This document shows positions 44,838 to 53,602 of a stretch of DNA of 64,000 nt, one piece after another (position 1 is the stretch's first letter; each line of letters starts with the position of its first letter). The notes under the pieces were generated by a model. That model saw only the letters and a list, made by a program, of their open reading frames with translations. It ran no database searches and was not told where the DNA came from. The stretch is from an uncultured Ilyobacter sp. Its GTDB lineage: Bacteria; Fusobacteriota; Fusobacteriia; Fusobacteriales; Fusobacteriaceae. The stretch covers positions 124,001 through 188,000 of the forward strand of contig NZ_OY760438.1 of assembly GCF_963663625.1 (NCBI RefSeq), written 5' to 3'. A program made the translations under genes and the position numbers.

Positions 44838-45509
44838 ATGAAAAAAATTATATTTTTACTTTATATCTCTTATTTTACAGTCCTAATTGGAAGCTCTACA
44901 GAAACATCCGATACAAAATATATATTAAGGCCAATCTACGGGAAAGCAAACTATTCAAAACTTAGAAGAACTTTTGGTGAATTTGATCAGTGGGATGAAC
45001 AAGAATCATACTTTTCAGGTCTACAAATAGAAAAATTTCTATCAAAAGACTTTAAAGAACTCCCATTGGATTTTACATTTTTGACTAGCCTCTTCTATCA
45101 TAAACAAGATATATTGAATTCTGATGGTCAGTACACAGAGCCTATTGAATTAAACGGGAAGGATACTTATCAAATTAACTTTGCTGTAAAAATATATTAT
45201 AAAAAGTTCCCGTGGAGTCACAAGGTACGGACAAGGCTTGGAGTAGGAGAGGGGCTGTCATACGTAGGGGAGTATCTGGATATAGAGACGCAGAATTTCA
45301 ATAGTGAAAACAAGGATAAGAGGAGTAAACTTCTGAATTATATGGACATATCCCTTTCTTTCAATATAGGGGATATCTTTTCAAAAGAGGAGTTTAGTAA
45401 TTCGTACGCAGGGATAGGAATTTCACACAGATCTGGAATTCAAGGACTCATAAATGATGTGAGGGGTGGATCTAATTTTGCAACACTGTTTTTAGAATTT
45501 GAAATATAA
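44838..45509 (+). CDS. Predicted outer-membrane beta-barrel protein
   Basis: A 223-residue protein with an N-terminal signal peptide (MKKIIFLLYISYFTVLIGSS). The mature part alternates polar and hydrophobic residues in strand-sized stretches, e.g. KYILRPIYGKANY, YQINFAVKIYYKKF, VRTRLGVGEGLSYVG, NYMDISLSFNIGDIF and YAGIGISHRSGIQG, and ends FATLFLEFEI with the aromatic-rich C-terminal strand of outer-membrane proteins. It looks like a small eight- to ten-strand barrel. I do not recognise the family. It lies alone between two deleted IS3 elements. GGGAGG precedes the ATG. Confidence 0.65.
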   Translation: MKKIIFLLYISYFTVLIGSSTETSDTKYILRPIYGKANYSKLRRTFGEFDQWDEQESYFSGLQIEKFLSKDFKELPLDFTFLTSLFYHKQDILNSDGQYTEPIELNGKDTYQINFAVKIYYKKFPWSHKVRTRLGVGEGLSYVGEYLDIETQNFNSENKDKRSKLLNYMDISLSFNIGDIFSKEEFSNSYAGIGISHRSGIQGLINDVRGGSNFATLFLEFEI

Positions 45510-45644
45510 TTTATTGACTCAGCTTGTTCAAAAAATTAAAAATAGAAAACTTTTGAAGTAATATTGAAATCATGTCACCAAAAAAATCCAAAGAAGTTGT
45601 ATGCTCGATGAATATATTAATTTTTATTTTTTGGTATTACGTCA

Positions 45645-46111
45645 AGTTATTGGACAATCTTTTTCGTTTTTTATGCTGCTTTTAGGTACTCTCTAGGAGA
45701 CTTCCATCCTAATTTCTTCTGGATTCTCCTATTGTTGTACCAATTTTCTATATACTCAATAATATCAGTCATTGCTTCTTCAAAATCTTCATACACTTTA
45801 TGGTTTTAATATATCATTCTCTTCTTTGAGCCTTGCAATCTCTTTTTTCATTTCTTCAATTTCTGAATTAGAAGACTCTTTAATCTTCTTTTTATTCTCT
45901 TTTTTAGGTTTATCTACAACCCAGTACCTGACTGTTGATTCTGCTATACCATATTCTATTGCTAAGTTCTTAACCTTCCTACCTTTTCCCCCATTGTAAA
46001 GTCTAACCATTGTTTCTTTAATTTCATTACTATGCTTTTCCCCTGCCATGCAGACCTCCTATTTTCTATTTAATATTTATCATATCAAACGAAAGTAGAT
46101 TGTCCAACTTT
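45645..46111. mobile_element. Mini-IS3 element (deleted, with both termini)
   Basis: A unit of about 465 bases bounded by inverted repeats AGTTATTGGACAATCT (45645-45660) and AGATTGTCCAACTTT (46097-46111). Inside, on the minus strand, an OrfA start (46049 down; MAGEKHSNEIKETMVRLYN, with helix-turn-helix and coiled coil) is joined with a frameshift to the last 45 codons of an OrfB (YIENWYNNRRIQKKLGWKSPREYLKAA, stop 45671-45673). It cannot move itself but could be moved by a full element with the same ends. Confidence 0.8.
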
Positions 46112-46340
46112 TATACTGTCACCAAATTCTACTAATGACAAATATTTATTCTTTTTCAAAAATGGTGTATAATTTGTATGTTTCATAGTTACTCATCTTT
46201 CTGTGAAGAGTGTTTTGTGATTATTAAATCCTACAACAGAATGCAAATGCTATGGATTTTTATTGAGTTCAATTTGATTTTACAATTAGTCGAATTAATT
46301 TTATTTATAAAAACTAAAAAAATTTTAAGGGGATGATTTT
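46112..46340. other. Upstream region of the symporter gene
   Basis: An AT-rich spacer with a possible promoter (TATAAT at about 46168). It shows no copy of the LacI-type operator found at 49.2 kb. Confidence 0.45.
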
Positions 46341-47939
46341 ATGATTTCAATGATCGATTCAATGATTATTATTGTATACATCTTGGTGCTTTTGGTGATT
46401 GGATGGTTCTTAGGAAAAGGTAATAAAAATCAAGAAGATTACTTCCTTGCAGGAAGATCTATGCCATGGTTACCGATCGCACTGTCGGTAGCTGCGACAA
46501 TGATTAGTGCAAATGGTTTTGTAGGTGGACCTGGATGGGCTTATAGGGATGGGATAGCGCCTTATATGGTTAATATTGGTGTTCCTCTGGCAATATTTTT
46601 TGTATTATATGCAACTATGCCCGTGCTATATCATCTCAAACTTACTTCAATATATGAATATATTGAGAAACGATTGGGTATCAGTAGCAGAATGCTGACT
46701 GTTATCGGTTTCCTTGCAAATTCAATTATTCAGATAAGCTCAATGGTATTTGTTCCTGCACTTATTTTACAAAAATTTACAGGTTGGGATTTAAAAGTTA
46801 TTGTACCTGTCATTGTAGTGTCGGCAATTGTATATACTTTGCTCGGAGGTATTAAAGCAGTAATTTGGACGGATGCGGTTCAAATGATCATTATGTGGTG
46901 CGGACTTTTCTTTTCGGTAGGTCTAATTCTAAAAGGCACAGGGATGGGATTCTTTGAGACAGTAGCCGTTGCAAAAGAAGCTGGAAAAATGCAGGCTCTT
47001 GACTTTTCGTTTGATATTTCAAAAACAAATGCATTTTGGGCTTCCCTTATGGGTGGTACAGTATTGTGGATAAGATATTTTGGATTTGATCAAGGACAGG
47101 TACAAAGAATTTTAACTGCAAAATCGATAAAAGGTGTCAAAAATTCATTTATGGTAAGTGCTTTTATTATGAATATTTTATATTTTTTCTTCATGATCAT
47201 AGGTGTACTGCTATTTGTATTTTTTAAGGAAAAAGAGTTTGGAAGTGCTAATGAAATCATGATAGAATTTATAACAAATCATTTGCCTGTCGGAGTAGTA
47301 GGATTAGTCATTGCAGGTGTTTTTGCCGCTGCCATGTCTAGCGTAGATTCACTGCTGAATTCAATGTCTACAGTATTTGTAAAAGATATCTATGAAAGAT
47401 TTTTTTTCAAAGGCCATAAAGAAACCTCTCTTAAAATGTCCATGACTATTTCAGCTGTTTGGGGAATTATTATAATAATATTTACTCTATTAGGATTTTC
47501 AGGAACTACAAAATCGGTTCTTGATACTGTAGGAAGCTATATTTCTTATATATCGGGTCCTATGTGTGGGGCTTTTTTCTTAGCTTTATTTACGTTTAAA
47601 GCAAATGATAAAGGTGTAACTGGCGGAATTATTCTAGGATTTTTCCTAACTTTAATGTTTGGAAAATATACCAGAGCCAGCTGGATTTGGAAACCTGCAG
47701 CTGGATTAATCACGACGTTTGTTTCAGGATACATTTTAAGCCTCCTATTTCCTTCTTCTAAATCATATGAAGAGATTAAGGAATATACTGTTAGAGGACT
47801 AAAACATAAATTGTTAAAAGATGGGAATATAGAAGAGGACGGGGTATCTATTTTGCCCCTACAAATGGATAAATATACCTGGACAGTACTTGTTTTCTTT
47901 TTGGCACAATATCTATTTTTAGCAATAATCGCTATATAA
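46341..47939 (+). CDS. Sodium:solute symporter (SSS family)
   Basis: A 532-residue inner-membrane carrier with about thirteen hydrophobic segments, as in the SSS (LeuT-fold) family. Family landmarks include EDYFLAGRSMPWLPIALSVAATMISANGFVG in the first helices (shown in part as DYFLAGRSMPW and ATMISAN), GGIKAVIWTDAVQM and FAAAMSSVDSLLNSMSTVFVKDIYER. The Na+-binding Ser residues of helix 8 (AAAMSSVDS) are present. Substrate not predictable from sequence. It is the first gene of a small accessory cluster with a LacI regulator, an MFS carrier and a SnoaL-type protein. Confidence 0.88.
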   Translation: MISMIDSMIIIVYILVLLVIGWFLGKGNKNQEDYFLAGRSMPWLPIALSVAATMISANGFVGGPGWAYRDGIAPYMVNIGVPLAIFFVLYATMPVLYHLKLTSIYEYIEKRLGISSRMLTVIGFLANSIIQISSMVFVPALILQKFTGWDLKVIVPVIVVSAIVYTLLGGIKAVIWTDAVQMIIMWCGLFFSVGLILKGTGMGFFETVAVAKEAGKMQALDFSFDISKTNAFWASLMGGTVLWIRYFGFDQGQVQRILTAKSIKGVKNSFMVSAFIMNILYFFFMIIGVLLFVFFKEKEFGSANEIMIEFITNHLPVGVVGLVIAGVFAAAMSSVDSLLNSMSTVFVKDIYERFFFKGHKETSLKMSMTISAVWGIIIIIFTLLGFSGTTKSVLDTVGSYISYISGPMCGAFFLALFTFKANDKGVTGGIILGFFLTLMFGKYTRASWIWKPAAGLITTFVSGYILSLLFPSSKSYEEIKEYTVRGLKHKLLKDGNIEEDGVSILPLQMDKYTWTVLVFFLAQYLFLAIIAI

Positions 47940-48081
47940 TCTACAAGGAGTCAGATCTTTTTTTCTAAATATACTTGCTTTATTATCATGGTCATACAGA
48001 TACTTGAATATAGAACATTTTAAATAGGGTATTATGCCAACCTCTTACAAAGTTTATAAAAAAAACAAAGGAATTGATGCA

Positions 48082-49095
48082 ATGAAAAAAGTCGATAAAC
48101 AAAATAGATTTGCTACTCTTAAAGACGTCGCTGCTCTAGCAGGTGTATCGCCTGTAACTGTTTCAAGGATTTATAATCCTAAATGGGAAGGGAAAGTAAA
48201 AGAAGAAACTGTTCTAAAAGTTAAGGCTGCTGCAAAAGAGTTAGGTTATTTTCCAAATGGGATAGCGAGAAGCCTTAATTCTAATAAAACCAATTCGGTT
48301 GCAATAGTCTTGGGAGAAAAAAAGAGTTATATTTTTGAAGAGGCATTAAAAAAATTAACTGAAAAAATTCAAAAATCCGGAAGAAAAGTTCTTTTTTATG
48401 TAGTGAATCAAAAGTTAAGTATTGAAGAAACGATTAATCGGGTAAGTGAACAAAGAGTTGATGCAATTATTTTGACCGCATCTGCAACCAGCTCAAATAT
48501 TTTAGATTATTATTCTAATATTCAAATTCCAATTATTTTATTTGATCGTTTTATAAAAAACTCCAATTTGAGTTCAGTGTATTGTGACGGGAATATGGCG
48601 GCACAAAATTTGGTTGAGTATCTTGTTGAGAATAATAACAAAAAGATAATTTGTATATCAGATGATCAAGAATCTGATAGAAGAAATGGTTTTTTGAAAA
48701 AAATGAAAGAGTTGAATTTAGAGCCTTTTCAAGTTTATATTACGGAATATTCTTATAATGCAGCCTATGAGCTTGCTAAGAAATTTCTGAATTATTCAGA
48801 AGTCCCTGATGCTGTATTCTGCACATCAGATATTATGGCTATGGCTGTGATAGATGCTGCAAGAATTGAATATGGACTTAGTGTCCCTGAAGATTTTTCT
48901 GTCACAGGATTTGATAATGTACCCTTTTCAGGATTTAAAGCCTATGATCTAACAAGTGTTGGAAACCCTCTTGAAGAGATGACGATATCTGTAATGAATC
49001 TATTGGAAAAAATAACAGAAAATCCAAATATTCAAATTATTGAAAAATTTGAAATGAATCTAATAAAACGTTCCAGCGTAAAGATTGTAAACTGA
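48082..49095 (+). CDS. LacI-family transcriptional regulator
   Basis: A 337-residue regulator. The DNA-binding headpiece is complete: ATLKDVAALAGVSPVTVSRIYN then KVKAAAKELGYFPNGIARSL with the hinge. The effector domain of periplasmic-binding type follows, with VDAIILTAS, DAVFCTSDIMAMAVIDAA and SVTGFDNVPFSGF. I start at the ATG at 48082; the open frame runs back to 48034. It very likely binds the near-palindromes ATGATWGCGCWATCAT ahead of the MFS gene, whose CG centre fits the LacI pattern. Confidence 0.87.
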   Translation: MKKVDKQNRFATLKDVAALAGVSPVTVSRIYNPKWEGKVKEETVLKVKAAAKELGYFPNGIARSLNSNKTNSVAIVLGEKKSYIFEEALKKLTEKIQKSGRKVLFYVVNQKLSIEETINRVSEQRVDAIILTASATSSNILDYYSNIQIPIILFDRFIKNSNLSSVYCDGNMAAQNLVEYLVENNNKKIICISDDQESDRRNGFLKKMKELNLEPFQVYITEYSYNAAYELAKKFLNYSEVPDAVFCTSDIMAMAVIDAARIEYGLSVPEDFSVTGFDNVPFSGFKAYDLTSVGNPLEEMTISVMNLLEKITENPNIQIIEKFEMNLIKRSSVKIVN

Positions 49096-49216
49096 AAAAA
49101 CTATGTACTCAAAATAAAAAATATACAGCAAAACTATTTGTCATATATATGTTTTTTATTTGAAAAATATATTTTATTTTTGAACTGAAAGTGGTATAAT
49201 ACATGTTATAGGAAAA

Positions 49217-49360
49217 AAGATAGCGCAATCATAAATTTCAAAATGGTTGCGTTTAATTTTAAATTTTAAATGATAGCGCAATCATTCATGCAGTCTTATT
49301 TTTAAGAACGGATTTTTAAAATGTACGTTCTCAAAACAACAATTATGATTGCGAAATCAT
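49217..49360. promoter_or_regulatory. Array of three LacI-type operators upstream of the MFS gene
   Basis: Three 16-base near-palindromes of the form ATGATWGCGCWATCAT: 49217-49232 (AAGATAGCGCAATCAT), 49270-49285 (ATGATAGCGCAATCAT) and 49345-49360 (ATGATTGCGAAATCAT). A weak fourth copy is at 49243-49258. The centre-to-centre distances (53 and 75 bases) would allow DNA looping. The third site lies just before the ribosome binding site of the MFS gene. Confidence 0.8.
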
Positions 49361-49386
49361 ACAAAGGAAAAGGGGGAGTAAGTTTA

Positions 49387-50652
49387 ATGGAAAACAGTAG
49401 CGCTACAACTTTATTAGGAAAAGATTTAAGTGTGACACAAAAATTTGCAGCATTTGGTTCAATAGTTGTTATTTACTTTTTTTACTGTTATAATTTTATG
49501 CTTGGTACATTTGTTAGACCTACAATGATCAAAGCAGTTTCAGACGGTGGATTTGGTTTCAATTTGCGACAAGCTTCGGCAATATTTGCCATTATGTCAT
49601 TTGCAACTATTCCTGGGACTCTTTTCTTTGGAATGGTTACTACCAAAATTGGTAAAAAAAGAACTCTTATGATTTTGGGGCTTTGGTTTGCGACATTTAC
49701 ATTTTTACCACTTTTATCTCCTACAAATTTCACATTATGGAGAATGGCAAGGTTTGCAGCGGGATTTGGATTAGGGGGGATGTATGGAACAGGTATCCCT
49801 TTAGTAACGGAGCTATTTGAATCGAAATATAGAGGAAAACTAGCGGCAACTATGACAGCAACATTTTCATTCGCAATGATGTTTGCAGGAAAAATGTATG
49901 GATTTCTTGGTGATGAAAATTGGAGAATTCTAGTATTATCTGCGGTTATTCCTCCAATCATAGGTGTAATTTTAGTCTTCTTTAATGTACCTGATGACAA
50001 AGAACTTACAGTAGAGAGAGCTCAAAAAGTTCTGGAAGAAAAAGGAGAAAAAGTAAGCTACTTGAGTATGTATAGAGGTAAGTATGCCCTTATCGGTTTA
50101 GGATGTATTGTTCTTTCAGGTATGAATTTCTTGGGGTACTCTGGATTTGGTAATAATGCAACAACTTATTTGAAAACAGTACTGAACTTGAGTGCGGCAA
50201 CAGCAGGAACAATCTACTCCCTTCAAGGTCTAGGACAGCTTTTCGGATATGCATTCTGGGGATTAATGTCAGATAAGTTTGGAAGAAAATTTCCAGCTAT
50301 TGGAATGTTGCTAAGCAGTGGACTTGTATTCTTATACATGAATACAGGTGCGGAAAATATCAGTACATTTAAACTCTTATCGGTGGGTATAGGATTTTGT
50401 TTTGGATTTTCAGCAGCTTGGGGAGCATACTATACAGAACTATTCCCGAAAAGATTCAGCGGACTTGCAGCAGGAGCATCATTTAACGGAGGTAGACTTA
50501 TCTCTACATTTGGTCTTCCAATGCTGGCTGGAGTAGCCTTAACAAGTGCAGGAATGCAAGGAATCTTTAAAATTGTAATCGTTATATTTGTTTTAGGATC
50601 AATACTATGGTTCTTCCTGCCTGAAACATTGAATAAAGAGAGAGAAGAATAA
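49387..50652 (+). CDS. MFS transporter
   Basis: A 421-residue inner-membrane carrier with twelve helices. Major facilitator landmarks: GMVTTKIGKKRTLM between helices 2 and 3, RMARFAAGFGLGGMYGTGIPLVTELFESKYRGK in helices 4-5 (given here in part as RFAAGFGLGG and ESKYRGK), and GLMSDKFGRKFPAIG in the second half. It belongs near the metabolite:H+ / aromatic-acid carriers rather than to drug exporters. The ATG at 49387 has GGGGGAG upstream; earlier in-frame starts would include an operator. Its control by the LacI protein is supported by the operator array. Confidence 0.88.
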   Translation: MENSSATTLLGKDLSVTQKFAAFGSIVVIYFFYCYNFMLGTFVRPTMIKAVSDGGFGFNLRQASAIFAIMSFATIPGTLFFGMVTTKIGKKRTLMILGLWFATFTFLPLLSPTNFTLWRMARFAAGFGLGGMYGTGIPLVTELFESKYRGKLAATMTATFSFAMMFAGKMYGFLGDENWRILVLSAVIPPIIGVILVFFNVPDDKELTVERAQKVLEEKGEKVSYLSMYRGKYALIGLGCIVLSGMNFLGYSGFGNNATTYLKTVLNLSAATAGTIYSLQGLGQLFGYAFWGLMSDKFGRKFPAIGMLLSSGLVFLYMNTGAENISTFKLLSVGIGFCFGFSAAWGAYYTELFPKRFSGLAAGASFNGGRLISTFGLPMLAGVALTSAGMQGIFKIVIVIFVLGSILWFFLPETLNKEREE

Positions 50653-50836
50653 TATAAATATAAATTAACCTAGTGACTACCTTGAAAACTTATAAAAATA
50701 ATCATATTGATATTTTTATTAAAATTTTAACTTCAACGATATTTTGAATTATTAGGTGAAATTTATATAAAAATCATGTCTAATTTTTTAGATTATAAAT
50801 GTTCAAAAGTAGCATTTTTTTAAGGAGGTATAAATT
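50653..50836. other. Spacer between MFS and SnoaL genes
   Basis: 184 AT-rich bases without a clear terminator. The SnoaL gene could be read from the MFS promoter or from its own; no operator copy is present. Confidence 0.45.
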
Positions 50837-51853
50837 GTGAAATACCAAGAAACAAAAAAAATTGTAAGAGAATATTTTGATGCATTGGAAAATGCAGAAG
50901 TAAATGAAATTAAAGGTGTTTTGAATAAGTATATGGGTGAGGGCTATCTATTTAGGGGAGTTCATCCTTTCAGAGAACAACATGGAGTAGATGCAGCAGC
51001 AGAAAAGTTTTGGATTCCTTTAAAACAGTCACTCAGAAGAATGCAAAGAAGACAGGATATTTTTATCGGGGGGACTAACGAAATTAGCGGCGAACAATGG
51101 GTTATGTCTATGGGACACTTTATGGGACTATTTGATGAAGAGTGGCTTGGAATACGACCAACTGGTAAAATGATTAGTTTAAGATATGCTGAATTTTCTT
51201 GTATAGAAGATGGTAAAATCACGAGGACTGGTATATTTATAGATATTATTGGCTTTATGATTCAAGCAGGTGCAAATCCACTCCCATATTCAACAGGGGC
51301 GTACTTTGTGTATCCTGGGCCTAGGGATCATAACGGGTTACTCTTTGAAGATGCACCTGAACAGGAGGGAATTGACACATTGGCACTAGTTAATAAAATG
51401 GTCGATGATCTTACTACTCTTAATGAAAGCGGAGCTATGGGATGTCCACCAGAAGTACTTGAAAAAACTTGGTCAAAAGATATGATTTGGTATGGACCTG
51501 GAGGAATCGGTGCAAGCTACACTATTCCAAGATACCAAATACAGCATCAATTGCCATTTAGAAATAATTTGAAAGATAAAAAATTCAACGGACATGTGTG
51601 TAGGTTTGCTGAAGGAGATTTTGCATGTTTTTTTGGATGGCCTAACTTATCAAATACTCCTATTGGTGGCTTCCTAGGTCTTCCAGGTGGGGAAGTAAGA
51701 GCAGATATGCAGGTGGTGGATGTATATTATAGAAAAGGTGACAAATTATCTGAAAACTGGGTTCTAATAGATATCCCCTACTGGTTAAAACAACAAGGTC
51801 TTGATATATTGGAAAGAACTCAACAGATTTTAAATCCCAGTTTTATCAAATAA
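50837..51853 (+). CDS. Double SnoaL-like (NTF2-fold) protein
   Basis: A 338-residue cytoplasmic protein without a signal peptide, starting at a GTG with AAGGAGG ten bases upstream. It appears to contain two SnoaL/NTF2-type alpha+beta barrels. The first spans about 1-150 (VREYFDALENAEVNEIKGVLNKYM at the start, then GKMISLRYAEFSCIEDGKITRTGIFIDIIG, cited in part as RYAEFSCIEDGKI). The second spans about 185-330 (GMGCPPEVLEKTWSKDMIWYGP-like segment, DMQVVDVYYRKGDKLSENWVLIDIPYW in part). SnoaL relatives cyclise, isomerise or hydrate small polyfunctional compounds. The partner carriers suggest that it acts on an imported organic acid. The chemistry is unknown. Confidence 0.7.
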   Translation: MKYQETKKIVREYFDALENAEVNEIKGVLNKYMGEGYLFRGVHPFREQHGVDAAAEKFWIPLKQSLRRMQRRQDIFIGGTNEISGEQWVMSMGHFMGLFDEEWLGIRPTGKMISLRYAEFSCIEDGKITRTGIFIDIIGFMIQAGANPLPYSTGAYFVYPGPRDHNGLLFEDAPEQEGIDTLALVNKMVDDLTTLNESGAMGCPPEVLEKTWSKDMIWYGPGGIGASYTIPRYQIQHQLPFRNNLKDKKFNGHVCRFAEGDFACFFGWPNLSNTPIGGFLGLPGGEVRADMQVVDVYYRKGDKLSENWVLIDIPYWLKQQGLDILERTQQILNPSFIK

Positions 51854-52045
51854 CTTCTTAAAAAAGATTTTATAAAAATTTTAAAATAAGAATTGCAGAT
51901 AGGATTTTCCTATCTGCTTTTTCTATATTCTCCATTTTTTCATTTTATCGTAAAGCTACACATGCCCATTTCTAGTAAGCATTGGCGGGTAGTAATAAAT
52001 AAAATTTACTTTTTTCTGAGTTTAACCAAACTTATAAAGTTTACA

Positions 52046-52163
52046 GAAGCGCTTGATCTGATGGAAATGCACTCCTTTGAGAATTTAGGCGCTTGTATGT
52101 GCTATTTAAATTCTCAATGGCGCTGGTAGTGTAGATAACCTTCCTAATGTCTGGCGAAACCTT
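52046..52163 (-). pseudogene. Transposase C-terminal relic of a second IS256 type
   Basis: The minus strand reads SPDIRKVIYTTSAIENLN followed by STYKRLNSQRSAFPSDQALL, a classic IS256-family C-terminus, and then breaks into stops. It differs clearly from the intact element at 55738 (MYTTNVIENVHRQ), so a second IS256 lineage once lived here. Confidence 0.75.
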
Positions 52164-52240
52164 TATTGCCCCTTATCCAGTTTGGACTCTTGTGCGAATT
52201 AATATATAATATACTTAGATCAATATTAAGGAGCAAAGAA

Positions 52241-52516
52241 ATGACTAGAAGAAGATACTCTATGGAAGAAAAAGAAAGAATATTAGAAGAAGTTAAACTA
52301 GCTAAGAATAGAAGAGCTGTGGCAGCTAAGTACAATCTGGCTGAAAGTACCATCAGAGGGTGGGAAAAAAAGCTTTCTCAGAAAGAATCGGGTCAACATA
52401 AGGATTTAAGTAAAATTAATAAAACCCTTGAAGCTGAAAATAAGGCACTGAAGGAAATTTCTGCTGAAAAGGATCTTGAAATCAAGATTTTAAAGGATAT
52501 GTTAAAAAAGATGTAA
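52241..52516 (+). CDS. IS3-family transposase OrfA
   Basis: A 91-residue helix-turn-helix protein (RRRYSMEEKERILEEVK, then RRAVAAKYNLAESTIRGWEKK) with a C-terminal leucine-zipper stretch. The start is fixed by AAGGAG ahead of the ATG at 52241. Near its end, AAAAAAG at about 52505 allows a -1 ribosomal shift into orfB, so the active transposase is probably the OrfAB fusion. Confidence 0.88.
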   Translation: MTRRRYSMEEKERILEEVKLAKNRRAVAAKYNLAESTIRGWEKKLSQKESGQHKDLSKINKTLEAENKALKEISAEKDLEIKILKDMLKKM

Positions 52517-52590
52517 CCACTATTTTTAAGTATCAAGTAGCAAAATATTGGATTGATGAAGGTAATAAACCTTCCTTAGTCCTGAGGATA

Positions 52591-53460
52591 GTGGGGTTAC
52601 CTAAGTCTACTTACTACTATTACAAAGATAAACAGAAAGAATATAAAATAGTAAAACCTAAAAGAGCAGGCGCAAAGTCTAAAGGATATAGCTTTAATTT
52701 TAAAAATGAAAAAGTTTCAGATGATAAGATAAAAGAATTTTTAAAAAGTTATGATGAAACCAGAGAATGTGCATATGGATATAGAAAAAGAGCTCATGCA
52801 GTTAAAAGAGATTGGGGAATAATTCTTAATCATAAGAAGTCTTATCGGTTATGTAAAGAATTAAAGCTTCTCCGAAAATATCTACCTCAACCAAAAGAAA
52901 AAAAGGTTTTAGCTACAAATAAAAAGGTACAATCATCAAATAAATTATGGGAAATAGATGTGAAATATGGACATATCCATGGAATCGGAAGGGTATTTTA
53001 TGTTTGTGAAATTATCGATGTTTTTGATAGAAGTATAATTGATTATCATATCGGATTCTCTTGTACTGCAGAAGATGTTTGCAACTCTTTAATTAGAGCT
53101 GTGAACAGGAGGTTAGAAATCATACCTGAGGAGCTCTATATTAGAAGTGACAACGGGTCCCAATTTACCAGCAAATTGTTTTCAGAAACTTGCAGAGCTC
53201 TAGGAATAAATCATGAGAGAATCCCCAATGCTACCCCTAATAAGAATGCTCATATAGAGTCATTTCATAGTATTTTAGAGCGGGAAGTCTTTGGTTACAA
53301 GTATTTTGAAAGTTTTAAAGAAGCATATGAAGAGATGCAGGAATTTATAGAGTTCTATAATACAAAAAGAATTCATGGAAGTCTGAAATATATGACTCCT
53401 CAGGAATTCTATGAGAAATACAAAGGAAAAGAATCAGAGGAATTTAAAGTAGCAGCTTAA
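52591..53460 (+). CDS. IS3-family transposase OrfB (DDE integrase)
   Basis: The integrase frame is annotated from a GTG at 52591 (289 codons), but it is open further upstream in the -1 frame relative to orfA (DVTTIFKYQVAKYWIDEG), so it is most likely made as an OrfAB fusion by frameshifting at AAAAAAG. The DDE triad is visible: D in KLWEIDVKYGHIHG, D in YIRSDNGSQFTSK, E in NKNAHIESFHSILER. The C-terminus is typical (EFIEFYNTKRIHGSLKYMTPQEF, cited in part as FYNTKRIHGSL). Confidence 0.9.
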   Translation: MGLPKSTYYYYKDKQKEYKIVKPKRAGAKSKGYSFNFKNEKVSDDKIKEFLKSYDETRECAYGYRKRAHAVKRDWGIILNHKKSYRLCKELKLLRKYLPQPKEKKVLATNKKVQSSNKLWEIDVKYGHIHGIGRVFYVCEIIDVFDRSIIDYHIGFSCTAEDVCNSLIRAVNRRLEIIPEELYIRSDNGSQFTSKLFSETCRALGINHERIPNATPNKNAHIESFHSILEREVFGYKYFESFKEAYEEMQEFIEFYNTKRIHGSLKYMTPQEFYEKYKGKESEEFKVAA

Positions 53461-53508
53461 AACGCGCAAAATAAGGAAATAAGTCCAAGAATTAGGGGGT
53501 CAAACCGG

Positions 53509-53602
53509 ATTTATCAAAATATGATTTGGTTAATGAAATAAAGAACAGATTAAATTATAGAAATGTATGCTATTTTCATAGAAAGTATGGTGACGAAGAA
53601 TA
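53509..53602 (+). pseudogene. C-terminal fragment of an interrupted gene
   Basis: A frame open from the IS3 edge reads DLSKYDLVNEIKNRL then NYRNVCYFHRKYGDEE and stops at 53600-53602, sharing bases with the start of the methyltransferase gene (TAATG). The rest of the gene is not on the other side of the IS3, which abuts IS256 relics. I cannot name the family. Confidence 0.5.

Larger units (their letters stand above)
52177..53508 (+). mobile_element. Full IS3-family insertion sequence (about 1.33 kb)
   Basis: The unit contains overlapping orfA and orfB and imperfect ends: TCCAGTTTGGAC at the left (52176) and GTCAAACCGGA at the right (53509). I found no clear target duplication. Both reading frames are intact, so it may be active. 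Confidence 0.8.
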
